Shown: positions 1 through 8,115, numbered from the stretch's first letter. The stretch: 25,131 nt of DNA from Chloroflexota bacterium (GCA_022565015.1 JADFKI010000017.1:1-25131), one strand, 5' to 3'. Notes: generated by a model from the sequence alone, not told the origin. Numbers and translations: made by a program.

Positions 1-1
1 C

Positions 2-151
2 TTGTCGCCGGGGCCTGCTTACGAGCCGATCGCGTCCAAGATTATCCTGGTCAATACGCCGGGCGTGACGACATCGGACCTGTCGTAATTCGAATATGGG
101 CGGCGTCGAGTGCCACTCTTCCCGTTCGAGCACGACGCGGCTTACCAGTAG
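2..151 (+). pseudogene. C-terminal tail of an MlrC-like (M81 family) gene with in-frame stop
   Basis: Reading from base 2, the frame gives 28 residues ending NTPGVTTSDLS, then TAA at 86-88. The same frame continues with FEYGRRRVPLFPFEHDAAYQ to a TAG at 149-151. From family knowledge, MlrC C-termini run 'F.PIA..II.VdTPG..s.DL..l.Y..rrRPi.P.D'. Both halves match that pattern and are contiguous across the TAA. The simplest reading is a gene broken by a nonsense change near its end, although losing only about 20 residues might leave a working protein. The N-terminal part lies outside the window. An assembly error at base 86 is another possibility. Confidence 0.5.
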
Positions 152-279
152 TTCAACGACGGCGGCCAACGCCACCCCAACGCCGGTCTTGCGATGTCGG
201 ACTGCCCTTGACACCCACAAGCAGGGGCATTATGTTAATGCTGATCGAGTCGCATCTTCATAGCAGGTTAGGAGTCTTC

Positions 280-489
280 ATGAGCAGACTCGGAAACGGT
301 TCCATGATCCTCGCTGGTATCGTGTTGCTGGTCTTCGGAATCATCGTTGCGTCCAATGCAATTGTATGGCTGGTAACCCTCATATTGAACATCGTCGGCT
401 GGGGAATGGGGATTCTAGGCATCATATTTCTCGTCTATGGCCTGGTGAAGTTCTTCAAGGGATCCGGCAGTCGCCAGAGCGATTATTAA
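280..489 (+). CDS. small two-helix membrane protein upstream of pspA
   Basis: A 69-residue protein. The ATG at 280 is preceded by TAGGAG at 269-274, so this start is preferred over an in-frame start at 208 that has no ribosome site. Two hydrophobic stretches (about residues 6-24 and 30-55) are separated by a short turn, followed by a basic/polar C-terminus (KFFKGSGSRQSDY). I do not recognise the family. It lies 50 bases upstream of pspA on the same strand and probably shares its transcript, suggesting a membrane partner or anchor of the PspA system; small PspB/C-like membrane proteins commonly accompany PspA, but no sequence similarity to them is visible. Confidence 0.7.
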   Translation: MSRLGNGSMILAGIVLLVFGIIVASNAIVWLVTLILNIVGWGMGILGIIFLVYGLVKFFKGSGSRQSDY

Positions 490-539
490 AAACAAAGATG
501 TATCCGGCAGACCGGTTTAACCGTTCGGGAGGTTGAGAA

Positions 540-1277
540 ATGGGCGTCTTATCAAGAATGTCAACGGTCGTTAAAGCCAAGATGAACAGGGTCCTGGACA
601 ACGCCGAGGACCCACGCGAGACCCTGGACTACGCATACACAAAGCAGATGGAGATGCTTCGGGACGTCAAGAAGGGCGTCGTGGAGATGGTAACGGCAAA
701 AAGGCGGCTCGTACTGCAGGCGACGAAGGTCAAGGAGAACGTCGTCAAGCTGGACGCGCAGGCCCGTCAGGCGATGGAGGTCGGCAGGGAGGACCTGGCG
801 CGCCTCACCCTGCAGCGAAAGCAGACCTCGCTCATCGAGCTGGAGGGCCTGGACGGGCAGATCGCGGGCATGGAGCTGGAGCAGGAGAAGCTGACCCACG
901 CCGAGCAGCGGCTACAGGCCAAGGTTGAGTCATTCCGCACTCGCAAGGAAGTTATCAAGGCGCAGTATAACGCCGCGCAGGCGCAGGTGCGAATCGGCTC
1001 CGCCCTTTCCGGCCTATCCGAGGAGATGGGGGACATCTCCCTGGCGGTCGAACGTGCTGAAACCAAGACCGAGACCATGCGGGCAAAGGCCGGGGCCATT
1101 GACGAGCTTGTTGAGGCGGGCGTTCTGGAAGACTACTCCGGCCGCGGGGACCCCATCGCCCAGGAGCTTGAGCAGCTATCCGCGTCTCAAAATGTCGAGA
1201 ACGAGCTCGCGGCGCTGCGTGGCAGCCTGCCGTCGGGCGAACGTAAGTCACTACCCGGAGGACAGCAGCAGTCATGA
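540..1277 (+). CDS. pspA: PspA/IM30 (ESCRT-III-like) membrane-stress protein
   Basis: 245 residues, the usual PspA/Vipp1 length. The N-terminus has the amphipathic membrane-binding helix, followed by NAEDPRETLDYAY, the conserved helix-1 signature. Almost the whole protein is charged coiled coil (about 25-215) typical of ESCRT-III-fold proteins that polymerise on damaged inner membrane. GGGAGG at 527-532 precedes the ATG. The stop overlaps the start of pspAA in an ATGA arrangement, so the two are translationally coupled. The C-terminal 30 residues are low-complexity (Gly, Ser, Gln). Known role of the family: stabilising the cytoplasmic membrane and the proton-motive force. No PspF-type regulator is visible nearby. 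Confidence 0.9.
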   Translation: MGVLSRMSTVVKAKMNRVLDNAEDPRETLDYAYTKQMEMLRDVKKGVVEMVTAKRRLVLQATKVKENVVKLDAQARQAMEVGREDLARLTLQRKQTSLIELEGLDGQIAGMELEQEKLTHAEQRLQAKVESFRTRKEVIKAQYNAAQAQVRIGSALSGLSEEMGDISLAVERAETKTETMRAKAGAIDELVEAGVLEDYSGRGDPIAQELEQLSASQNVENELAALRGSLPSGERKSLPGGQQQS

Positions 1278-1552
1278 TCGTTCGAATTCTCACCGAAGGT
1301 CAATACGAGCTGTCCGGCGCCTACCTGGACCAGCTTAACGAGATCGACAACAAGCTCGTGGAGGTCGTCGAGCAGGAAAACGAGAGCGAGTTTGGGCGTC
1401 TGCTAAAGAGCATGCTGGACCTGGTAAGGGATAACGGCAAGGAGGTGCCCGTGGATGAGCTCGTGGAATCCGACATCGTCTTGCCTGAGCCTGACATTAC
1501 TCTGATGGAGGCGGAGGAGTTGTTTACCGGAGAAGGGCTGGTTCCGGGATAG
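1274..1552 (+). CDS. pspAA: PspA-associated protein PspAA
   Basis: 92 residues starting MIVRILTEGQYEL, the hallmark start of the PspAA domain found with PspA in actinobacteria, archaea and Chloroflexota. The middle has LNEIDNKLVEVVEQ and the end SDIVLPEPDITLMEAEELF followed by GLVPG, matching the family pattern of an acidic two-part domain. It overlaps pspA by four bases and is followed 29 bases later by a strong terminator, so it is the last gene of the operon. PspAA is known mainly by co-occurrence and is thought to modulate PspA; its mechanism is not established. Confidence 0.82.
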   Translation: MIVRILTEGQYELSGAYLDQLNEIDNKLVEVVEQENESEFGRLLKSMLDLVRDNGKEVPVDELVESDIVLPEPDITLMEAEELFTGEGLVPG

Positions 1553-1581
1553 ACGTTTTCGATATTAAAACGCAGCGGTTA

Positions 1582-1609
1582 GGGGCGGGTCTTGGATCCG
1601 CCCCTTTTT
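1582..1609 (+). terminator. intrinsic terminator of the psp operon
   Basis: A 9-bp stem (arms 1582-1590 and 1596-1604, one G-U pair) with a 5-base loop is followed by TTTTT at 1605-1609. It lies 30 bases after the pspAA stop. Confidence 0.9.
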
Positions 1610-1840
1610 GCGTCGGGACGGTATATTCGTCAAGCGGTCAGTTTGGCGCTGCGATCGAATGCTTTCTGTTACCATTGGCATGCCGGGGCCGCGGGCATTT
1701 AGCTTCATGGGCATCGTAACGGGACAATTACCACAGCAGCCGTGAGCCCATCCTCAGCAGGCGTCCGAAAGGCTGTGAAGCCGTGCACCGGGGGTATTCG
1801 CGGCGGTGCCGGCTCTGGTCTACGACCTGGATTGGCGCTT

Positions 1841-2908
1841 ATGGTCAACGTAAACGAAATCTCCAAGGGCTGGGTGACGATTGGGCACGATAAGGTCGTC
1901 GCTGCCCTGGCGCAGGCTATGGCGGCCGATTCCGTCGCCCACGCCTACCTCATCGTAGGTCCTCGGAGCGTTGGCAAGATGACGCTTGCCCTGGACGTCG
2001 CGCGAATGGTCAACTGCACCGAGAATAGCCCTCCATGCGGCCAGTGCGGCCAGTGCCGACGAATCACCAACGAGCTCCACGCCGACGTTCAGGTCATTGG
2101 CCTGGAGCAGGTTGGCGATGGTAGCGGCCGAACGAGCACCGCCATCGGCATACAGCAGATTCGCGAGGCGAAAAGAGATGCCGGCCTCAGGCCATATGAG
2201 GGTCGGAGCCGTGTCTTCATCATCGACGGCGTGGAGCTCATGACCGAGGAGGCGAGCAACAGCCTCCTGAAGGTACTGGAAGAGCCGCCGGATCAGGTAA
2301 TATTCGTCCTGCTTGTCACAGACTTGGAATCGGTCCTCGCCACAATCGCCTCACGTTGCCGGATGCTCGAGCTACGGCCCTTGCCCGCGTCGAAGATCGC
2401 CGACGAGCTCTCCAGGCGCTTCGAAGCCGACCAGGAGCTCGTGAACGAAGTCGCTCAGCTTTCCGGCGGCAAGCTCGGCTGGGCCATTCGAGTGATGGAG
2501 TCCCCCGAGCTGCTGGAATCTCGCTCAAAGCAGTTGGACCAGGTAGTTGCGATTTCGCAGGCCACCCTTGCGGACCGATTCGATTACGCCAACGCTCTTG
2601 CAGGGCAGTTCGCAAGGGACCGCGAGTCCGTCGTTCAACAGCTTCGGCTCTGGCTACAGTGGTGGCGCGACGCCCTCATCGTAAGGGAGGGCGTCTCAGA
2701 TTTCGTGACCAACCTGTCCAGAACCGATACGCTGCGACGGACCGCGGAGGTCATGAGCTCGGCGCAGATTGCCGAAGTAATCCAGAGGACGGAAGAGACC
2801 ATCGACCTGCTGGAACGCAACGTCAACCCTCGTTTGGCACTGGAACAGCTAGTGCTGGCCGTGCCGTCGATTCCGACGAAGCCGGTCAGCCAGGAAATAG
2901 GAACATAA
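1841..2908 (+). CDS. holB: DNA polymerase III subunit delta' (clamp-loader ATPase-fold subunit)
   Basis: 355 residues from ATG 1841. An upstream GTG at 1742 in the same frame would add 33 residues with no family similarity, so it is not used. The start GWVTIGHDKVV fits known delta' N-termini. AAA+ features: Walker A-like GPRSVGKM (40-47), zinc-module cysteines C59, C66, C69 and C72, Walker B region VFIIDGVELM (125-134), sensor region with SNSLLKVLEEPP (139-150), and the SRC motif (171-173) that supplies the arginine finger. It works in the cytoplasm with delta and tau/gamma to load the beta clamp. The ribosome site is weak. A PSP1-like gene starts one base after the stop, as in the holB-yaaT order of Bacillus. 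Confidence 0.93.
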   Translation: MVNVNEISKGWVTIGHDKVVAALAQAMAADSVAHAYLIVGPRSVGKMTLALDVARMVNCTENSPPCGQCGQCRRITNELHADVQVIGLEQVGDGSGRTSTAIGIQQIREAKRDAGLRPYEGRSRVFIIDGVELMTEEASNSLLKVLEEPPDQVIFVLLVTDLESVLATIASRCRMLELRPLPASKIADELSRRFEADQELVNEVAQLSGGKLGWAIRVMESPELLESRSKQLDQVVAISQATLADRFDYANALAGQFARDRESVVQQLRLWLQWWRDALIVREGVSDFVTNLSRTDTLRRTAEVMSSAQIAEVIQRTEETIDLLERNVNPRLALEQLVLAVPSIPTKPVSQEIGT

Positions 2909-2909
2909 A

Positions 2910-3122
2910 ATGCCCAGCTTAGTAGGCGTGCGATTCAAGCTTTCGGACAATGTTCATTACTTCGACTCGGGGGAGTTCGACCTCGAGGCTGGCGAGCGGG
3001 TAATCGTCGACTCGGAAGAGGGACACCGGGAGGGCTTCGTCGTTATCGGCACGAGACAGGTGCTGTTCTCGGAGCTGCGAGGCCCCATGCTCGCCGTCCT
3101 CAAGCGGGTCTGCGACCCCTAA
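2910..3122 (+). CDS. truncated PSP1/RicT-like protein (N-terminal part only)
   Basis: 70 residues starting MPSLVGVRFK, then HYFDSGEFDLEAGERVIVDS. This is the opening of the PSP1 domain (RicT/YaaT in Bacillus, usually about 270 residues). The reading frame stops after LKRVCDP, where full-length relatives continue with the cysteine-containing core and C-terminal helices. No remainder of PSP1 is visible in any frame before the convergent holA gene ends at 3162. The adjacency to holB is the classical context of this gene. It is therefore either a 3'-deleted remnant or a lineage-specific short form; the well-preserved coding pattern leaves the short-form option open. Confidence 0.7.
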   Translation: MPSLVGVRFKLSDNVHYFDSGEFDLEAGERVIVDSEEGHREGFVVIGTRQVLFSELRGPMLAVLKRVCDP

Positions 3123-3161
3123 AACACCTGCTCAGCGGTCCCGTGGAGAGGCCGTCGATGC

Positions 3162-4160
3162 CTACGCCCTGCCTGGCAGGGCCACGTCCGCGATCAGCAT
3201 CTCAAGCGCCGACTGTTCGTCCGACTTGCCCGTCTTTATGCTGATGTCGGCGTCGAGAAGCCTTTTGTGAATTCCCACAAGCCGCTCGTGGGTGAACCTG
3301 CGCTCCTGCTCCAGCGTCTTCGTTAAGGGGTAACCGGAGATGGACAGCCTCCGGCCTATGTCCGCCTGACTCAACCCGCCGGCCTTGAGGTCCTTGGCGA
3401 GGATAAGAAATCGCACCTGCCTCGCCACCATGGTGATGAGGTACGAAGCGGGGCGGCCGTCATCCAGAATCTTCTGCATCATCCTGATGGCGTCGCCGGG
3501 CCGGGCCTCGATCACAGCGTCCACCGCCGCGAATACGTTTGCCTCCCTGGCGTACGACACCAGCTCTGATACGTCTTCATGGCTTATCGAGCGGCCCTCT
3601 GCATACAGCGCCAGCTTCTGAAGCTCCGAGTCGATGACCCTGACGTTGCGGCCAATCGTATCGGCGAGGGTTGCTATGGCCCTGGGCTCGATCTCGATGC
3701 CGTGCTTTCGCGCGCGTTCCTGTATCCACCTCTGCAACTCTCTTCCCGACGGAAGCGGAAACGTATGCACCTCCGCCAGAGGTCGCACTGCCGTCAGGAG
3801 GGGGTTCCCGGCGGACAGACGCCCGTCCATGAAGACCAGGTCTGTTGAGGGCGGCATGTCGGGCAGGAACTCCGCCAGCCCGGACCAGTCCCCCAAAGAC
3901 CTGTCGCGCGGCTCGCTCCTTCGCCTTCGAAAGTCCCCCGGCTCAAACTTGTCCAACAGGCCCTTTACCGCGACGACGCGTGTCTCGGCCAGGAAAGGCA
4001 CAGTGCTGCACGTCGCGGTAAGCTCGGCGAAAGAGACCTCGGAGCCGTCAAGCTGCACAATGTTAACGTCTCCAAGGCCGCTCTGCGCCACCTTGTCCTT
4101 AATGGCGTTGGCCATCTCATCGCGGGAGAGGTCGTCTTCCCCATAAAGCAGATAAATCAC
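3162..4160 (-). CDS. holA: DNA polymerase III subunit delta
   Basis: 332 residues, normal HolA length. The N-terminus MIYLLYGEDDLSRDE has the FxGxD-type opening of delta. The body has the divergent AAA+ fold without a functional Walker A, and the C-terminal collar domain has helical segments such as ARQVRFLILAKDLKAGG and the closing 'SALEMLIADVAL'. It binds and opens the beta clamp. The start codon is GTG at 4160, without a clear ribosome site. It converges on the holB/PSP1 pair, leaving only 39 bases between, so both clamp-loader partners sit side by side on opposite strands. Confidence 0.92.
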   Translation of the reverse strand: MIYLLYGEDDLSRDEMANAIKDKVAQSGLGDVNIVQLDGSEVSFAELTATCSTVPFLAETRVVAVKGLLDKFEPGDFRRRRSEPRDRSLGDWSGLAEFLPDMPPSTDLVFMDGRLSAGNPLLTAVRPLAEVHTFPLPSGRELQRWIQERARKHGIEIEPRAIATLADTIGRNVRVIDSELQKLALYAEGRSISHEDVSELVSYAREANVFAAVDAVIEARPGDAIRMMQKILDDGRPASYLITMVARQVRFLILAKDLKAGGLSQADIGRRLSISGYPLTKTLEQERRFTHERLVGIHKRLLDADISIKTGKSDEQSALEMLIADVALPGRA

Positions 4161-4190
4161 TTCTTGTTGGTACCCCAGTCAAAGCCCAAT

Positions 4191-4199
4191 TGCTATAAT
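4191..4199 (+). promoter_or_regulatory. extended -10 promoter for the DUF1232 gene
   Basis: TGCTATAAT at 4191-4199 is a perfect extended -10 element 30 bases before the TTG start at 4230. No good -35 box is visible, which fits extended -10 promoters. It sits in the gap divergent from holA. Confidence 0.5.
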
Positions 4200-4229
4200 G
4201 AGCTTAAATAGATTTCGGAGACTCGTTAG

Positions 4230-4586
4230 TTGCTTCGGCCGTCGATTCTGCTGCTCATCTGGCGCTCTGGCGTATTCCGCCTTGTATACAGGCTCATGAG
4301 GGACAAACGCGTTCCGCTTCGGGCAAAGCTAATAGTGCCGGCGGCCATCATCTACCTTATTGTGCCCTTCGACATCGTCCCGGACATAATACCAATCTCA
4401 GGCCTGCTTGACGACATTCTTGCCCTGATAATAGCCGTAGGCCTGTTCGTGACCATCGTGCCGAGAGAGGTGCTGTCCGAGCATCTGGGGAGGTCAGGCC
4501 CTCGGAAAGCCCCTTATAAGCCGCAGGGCAAGGTAATCGACGGCGACTATCGCGTTATTGACGATGACGATGCGTCAACCCGATAG
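4230..4586 (+). CDS. DUF1232 (YkvA-like) membrane protein
   Basis: 118 residues from a TTG start with CGGAG nine bases upstream. The core VPLRAKLIVPAAIIYLIVPFDIVPDIIP-type region (about residues 28-56, read in two hydrophobic helices) is the DUF1232 signature with its DIVPDIIP turn, followed by GLLDDILALIIAV, a second membrane segment. The C-terminal 30 residues are hydrophilic and very acidic (VIDGDYRVIDDDDAS). Members of this family are small inner-membrane proteins of unknown function. It has its own promoter; the next gene starts 87 bases later. Confidence 0.8.
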   Translation: MLRPSILLLIWRSGVFRLVYRLMRDKRVPLRAKLIVPAAIIYLIVPFDIVPDIIPISGLLDDILALIIAVGLFVTIVPREVLSEHLGRSGPRKAPYKPQGKVIDGDYRVIDDDDASTR

Positions 4587-4673
4587 CATTTTGGTCCGTC
4601 GGCATGCGGTATATTTATTTTTGAAATACACAATAGCTTAAAACATTCGGAGGGCCGAGCGTCGATTTATAGC

Positions 4674-5765
4674 ATGGACATAACCATAATAGGACTCCCA
4701 AATAGTGGCAAAACAACCATATTCAACGCGGTGACCAGGGGCGCGGCGGAGGTAGCGTCTTACGCAAACAAGCCTAATCTCGGTGTCGCTAAGGTGCCCG
4801 ACGAGCGTCTGATTGTGCTGGAAGGTATCTACAAACCCAGACGCACCGTGCACGCCGAGGTAACCTACGTCGACCTGCCTGCGGCGCCCGAGGGATTTGG
4901 CGAGTCCATGGGCATTTCCGGCGAATACCTCAACTACCTCCAGAGGGCCGACGCCCTGCTTATCGTCGCCAGGGCATTTGAGGACCCGGCCGTCCCCCAC
5001 GTCTCAGACAGCATCGACCCGGACCGCGACGTGGAGACGATGCTCTACGAGCTGGCCTTTGCCGACCTGGAGATACTGGACCGTCGGCTTGTCCGCATTC
5101 AAGATGGATTCAAGAGCGCCAAGACGGCGGAGCGCGACTCGCTGACCAGGGAGCAGGGCCTGGTCCAGAGGGTAAAGTCGGAGCTGGAAGAGGGCATACA
5201 CATCAGGGACCAGGCGTTAGGCCCCGACGAGCTCAAGACCCTCGTCGGCTTTCAGCTTCTTACGGCCAAGCCGATCATCGTCGCCGCTAACCTCGGCGAG
5301 GATGCCCTCGCAGACCTGGAATCCGTGGAGAAGCGGCTTTCCGATCGTTTCCCAGGGCCACGGATGCGCGTCGCGGCATTATGCGGCAAGCTGGAGATGG
5401 AGCTCGCTCAGATGGCGCCGGACGACGAGGCCGAGTTCAGGCGATCGCTGGAGGCCGGCGAGTCGGGGCTGAGCCGCATGATCCGGCTGTCGTACGAAGT
5501 CCTCGATCTAGTCACGTTCCTGACGGTCGGTGAAGACGAGGTCAGGGCCTGGCCGATTACCCGAGGCACGCCCGCCGTTTCCGCCGCCGGCACCATTCAC
5601 ACGGACCTCGAGCGCGGCTTCATTCGGGGAGAGGTCGTCGCCTTCGAGGACCTGGAGCGTTGCCGTTCTATCGCGGAGGCCAGAAAGCAGGGCGTCCTGC
5701 GGCAAGAGGGCAAAACTTACGTAGTCAAGGACGGCGATATCATGCACGTCCTCTTTAACGTCTGA
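4674..5765 (+). CDS. divergent YchF/OLA1-type P-loop NTPase with TGS domain
   Basis: 363 residues, same length and domain order as YchF: G1 loop GLPNSGKTT (7-15), coiled-coil insertion (about 120-190), NxxE-type base-recognition motif N-L-G-E in VAANLGED, then the TGS domain with EVRAWPITRGTP, GTIHTDLERGFI and the C-terminal DGDIMHVLFNV, all YchF hallmarks. Two core features differ. The G3 motif DIAG is replaced by DLPA (67-70), and the position of the catalytic histidine (H114 in E. coli YchF, in 'HVVRCFE') is isoleucine 97 in 'LLIVARAFE'. YchF binds ribosomes and prefers ATP; this copy may bind nucleotide but hydrolyse it poorly. hemW begins 11 bases after its stop, so the two are probably co-transcribed. 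Confidence 0.85.
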   Translation: MDITIIGLPNSGKTTIFNAVTRGAAEVASYANKPNLGVAKVPDERLIVLEGIYKPRRTVHAEVTYVDLPAAPEGFGESMGISGEYLNYLQRADALLIVARAFEDPAVPHVSDSIDPDRDVETMLYELAFADLEILDRRLVRIQDGFKSAKTAERDSLTREQGLVQRVKSELEEGIHIRDQALGPDELKTLVGFQLLTAKPIIVAANLGEDALADLESVEKRLSDRFPGPRMRVAALCGKLEMELAQMAPDDEAEFRRSLEAGESGLSRMIRLSYEVLDLVTFLTVGEDEVRAWPITRGTPAVSAAGTIHTDLERGFIRGEVVAFEDLERCRSIAEARKQGVLRQEGKTYVVKDGDIMHVLFNV

Positions 5766-5776
5766 CGGCTATATTC

Positions 5777-6976
5777 ATGCCCATGCCGGACAGCATCGCA
5801 CTTTACATCCACGTACCCTTCTGCGAGACCAAGTGCCCCTACTGTGACTTCAACACGTACAGCGGCATCGATGGCCTCATACCCGGTTACGTGGCAGCCT
5901 TGAAGGCCGAGCTGCACCAATGGGGCAAGCTCCTGGCCCGGCCCACGGTCACTTCGATATTCTTCGGAGGGGGCACGCCCTCTTATCTGCCCACCGATGA
6001 CCTCGGCGGCCTCATGGACTGCGTACGCGACAGCTTTGACGTGCAGCCCGAGGCCGAGATAACTCTGGAGGCCAACCCCGGCGACGTGACCCCGGACAGG
6101 CTGCGGAGCTATCTTGAGTCCGGCCTGAACAGATTGAGCATCGGCGTGCAAAGCTTCGATGACGAGCTGCTGAAAGTCCTGGGGCGCCGCCATACGGCCA
6201 GTGAAGCCATGACGGCCTATCATGCGGCACTCGAAGCGGGCTTTTCCAACGTTAGCATCGACCTCATGTACGGCCTGCCTTACCAGGACATGGGCACCTG
6301 GCAGGCGACGCTTGAAACCGCAGTTGAGCTGAGTCCGCCACACATCTCCATGTACTGCCTGACGCTGGAGGGCGGCACGCCCATGGAGCAAGCCGTAGCG
6401 CTGGGCCAGACTCCGGAGCCCGATGCGGACCTCGCAGCCGACATGTACCTCGCGGCCCAGGACACCATGCGCGAACAGGGCTACCGGCATTACGAGATAT
6501 CGAACTGGTCGAAGAACGGCCTCGAGAGCCTTCATAACCTCGCATACTGGCGGAACCAGCCGTATCTTGGCGTCGGGCCGGGGGCACACTCATATCTGCC
6601 GCCGTACCGCTTCAGCTGCCTGAAGTCCCCTCGGCGATACATCGATCTGCTAAGCGGCCCTGCGGCGAAGCGACACGCTGCAGTAGAAGACGGAGACCTG
6701 CTGGCCAGAATACGAAGCACGCCGACGATCGAGGCGGTCGAAACCATTGACCGGGAGCTGGAGATGGCCGAGACGATGATGATGGGCCTTCGGCTGGACG
6801 ACGGCATCGGCGTGACCGATTTCACGCAGCGATTCGGCAAGCCGCCGGTGGATGCCTATGCCGACACAATCGCCGAGCTCGAATCGCTGGGTCTCCTGAC
6901 GGCCGGCGTAGATTCTCTGCGCCTGACCCACAGGGGGCGCATGCTGGGAAACGAGGTCTTCAGCAGATTCTTCTAG
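5777..6976 (+). CDS. hemW: HemW, radical SAM heme chaperone (oxygen-independent coproporphyrinogen oxidase family)
   Basis: 399 residues. The radical SAM cluster is C16-E-T-K-C20-P-Y-C23 followed by DF, the HemW form rather than the HemN CxxxCxxCxC form, so heme trafficking is a better call than coproporphyrinogen oxidation. FFGGGTPSYL follows (SAM-binding GGGTP), then LEANPGD and RLSIGVQSFDD, all conserved in the family, and a HemN C-terminal domain (about 290-399) with the usual winged-helix end. Two in-frame ATGs lie six bases apart at 5777 and 5783; no clear ribosome site separates them. It follows the YchF-like gene by 11 bases. Confidence 0.9.
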   Translation: MPMPDSIALYIHVPFCETKCPYCDFNTYSGIDGLIPGYVAALKAELHQWGKLLARPTVTSIFFGGGTPSYLPTDDLGGLMDCVRDSFDVQPEAEITLEANPGDVTPDRLRSYLESGLNRLSIGVQSFDDELLKVLGRRHTASEAMTAYHAALEAGFSNVSIDLMYGLPYQDMGTWQATLETAVELSPPHISMYCLTLEGGTPMEQAVALGQTPEPDADLAADMYLAAQDTMREQGYRHYEISNWSKNGLESLHNLAYWRNQPYLGVGPGAHSYLPPYRFSCLKSPRRYIDLLSGPAAKRHAAVEDGDLLARIRSTPTIEAVETIDRELEMAETMMMGLRLDDGIGVTDFTQRFGKPPVDAYADTIAELESLGLLTAGVDSLRLTHRGRMLGNEVFSRFF

Positions 6977-7314
6977 TCCGCTATCCGGTTTGGCCGCGTA
7001 TCTGAGACCAGGCAAATTGCCTCTAAATCAGGAACGCCTGCCCCGTGATTGCATTCGAAATTCCGAGTAATGTTCCGGCGACAAAACATCAGATTCCTGG
7101 TGCGTCTCGACGGAAAAGCTACCCCTTAAGGGAGCGGTGTTGAGGGGTTTCACAAAGCGTTATTTACACCCTGGAAAGCTACTCACGGGCCAAGGCTTAT
7201 GTTATAATTTTAGTCGCACGTTCGTTCTAATTACTGTTCCGCCCAGGGCGGATAGTCGAAACGGCCCTTCGGATTCGAAGAGTCAATACTCCCCCAAAAC
7301 GAGGTCGGTAGCCG
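6977..7314 (+). other. 338-bp intergenic region between hemW and rplI
   Basis: No convincing gene. It holds a perfect 10-bp palindrome CCCTTAAGGG (7123-7132), two similar short motifs GGAAAAGCTACC and GGAAAGCTACT about 60 bases apart, and the rplI promoter near 7200. The long leader could carry a control element for the replication/ribosome operon, but I cannot match it to a known riboswitch or r-protein site. Confidence 0.4.
7200..7208 (+). promoter_or_regulatory. extended -10 promoter of the rplI operon
   Basis: TGTTATAAT at 7200-7208 is a perfect extended -10 element. It would give a leader of roughly 100 bases before the rplI ATG at 7315. No good -35 is seen. Confidence 0.5.
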
Positions 7315-8115
7315 ATGAAAGTTGTCTTTCTTGAGGATGTGGCGGGCGTCGCGCAAGGCGGCGATGTCAAAGAAGTAAAGAACGGGTTCGCCAGGAACTA
7401 TCTCATACCCAAGAACCTGGCGGTCCCGGCGACCCACAACGCGCTTCAGCAGATAAAGAGCATAGCACAGCGGTCCGAGGAAGAGCGAGTCCGGACCCTG
7501 ACCGACGTAAGGGCCCTGGCCGAAGCGCTCGAAGGCACCCTGATAAACATCGAGATGCGCTCAGGCGTGAACAACCGCCTCTATGGGTCGGTAACGAACG
7601 CCGTTGTCGCCGATGAGCTGGCAAAGATCACGGAAAGGGAAATCGACCGCAGGACCGTAATACTGCCTGAGCCCATCCGAGAGCTTGGCCTGTTCGAAGT
7701 GACCTTGAGGCTTCATCAGGAGGTCGAGGTGTCGATCGACGTTCTGGTCTATCCCATCGGCGCAGACCCCGAGGCTGCACTCGCGGTCGCCAGGGGTGAA
7801 GAGGTAACGGTAGAGCCATCCGATGAAGCAGCCGGGGAAGTAGCGTCAGAGGATTCCGTCGAAGACGCTGATACCGACGAGACTGCGGTGGAATCCGACG
7901 AGGAAGAGGCCGACGAAGAGGCTGATACGGAGGGGGCTGAGGAGGAATCCACGGAGGAAGATGCCGACGAGGATGCTGAGGCGGAGGCGGAGGACGCCGA
8001 GGAAGAGTCGTCCGAAGAGTCTGCCGATGAGCCGGTGGCCGGCACCGAGGACGATGCCGACGAAGAGGCTGACGTAGAGGAGGCTGCGGGGGAATCGAAA
8101 GAGACCGAGTCGTAA
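7315..8115 (+). CDS. rplI: 50S ribosomal protein L9 with long acidic C-terminal extension
   Basis: 266 residues; ordinary L9 has about 148. Residues 1-150 are a normal L9: MKVVFLEDVAGVAQGGDV, then the GFARNYLIPKNLA signature that binds 23S rRNA, the long connecting helix, and the C-terminal domain ending VSIDVLVYPIG. From about residue 155 to the end, more than 100 residues are almost only Glu, Asp, Ala, Ser, Thr and Val, with repeated blocks such as DEEEADEEADTE, and no hydrophobic core. The tail is probably disordered and highly negative. GAGGT (7301-7305) precedes the ATG. It heads the rplI-dnaB-dnaD-dnaC-like cluster. Confidence 0.93.
   Translation: MKVVFLEDVAGVAQGGDVKEVKNGFARNYLIPKNLAVPATHNALQQIKSIAQRSEEERVRTLTDVRALAEALEGTLINIEMRSGVNNRLYGSVTNAVVADELAKITEREIDRRTVILPEPIRELGLFEVTLRLHQEVEVSIDVLVYPIGADPEAALAVARGEEVTVEPSDEAAGEVASEDSVEDADTDETAVESDEEEADEEADTEGAEEESTEEDADEDAEAEAEDAEEESSEESADEPVAGTEDDADEEADVEEAAGESKETES

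Noticed and set aside
1742..1840. N-terminal extension of holB from GTG 1742
   Set aside because: The 33 extra residues show no family similarity, and delta' proteins normally begin near the residues coded from 1841.
5717..6589. 290-codon open frame on the minus strand
   Set aside because: It lies wholly opposite hemW, whose motifs are complete. Its composition is that of an antisense shadow and no domain is recognisable.
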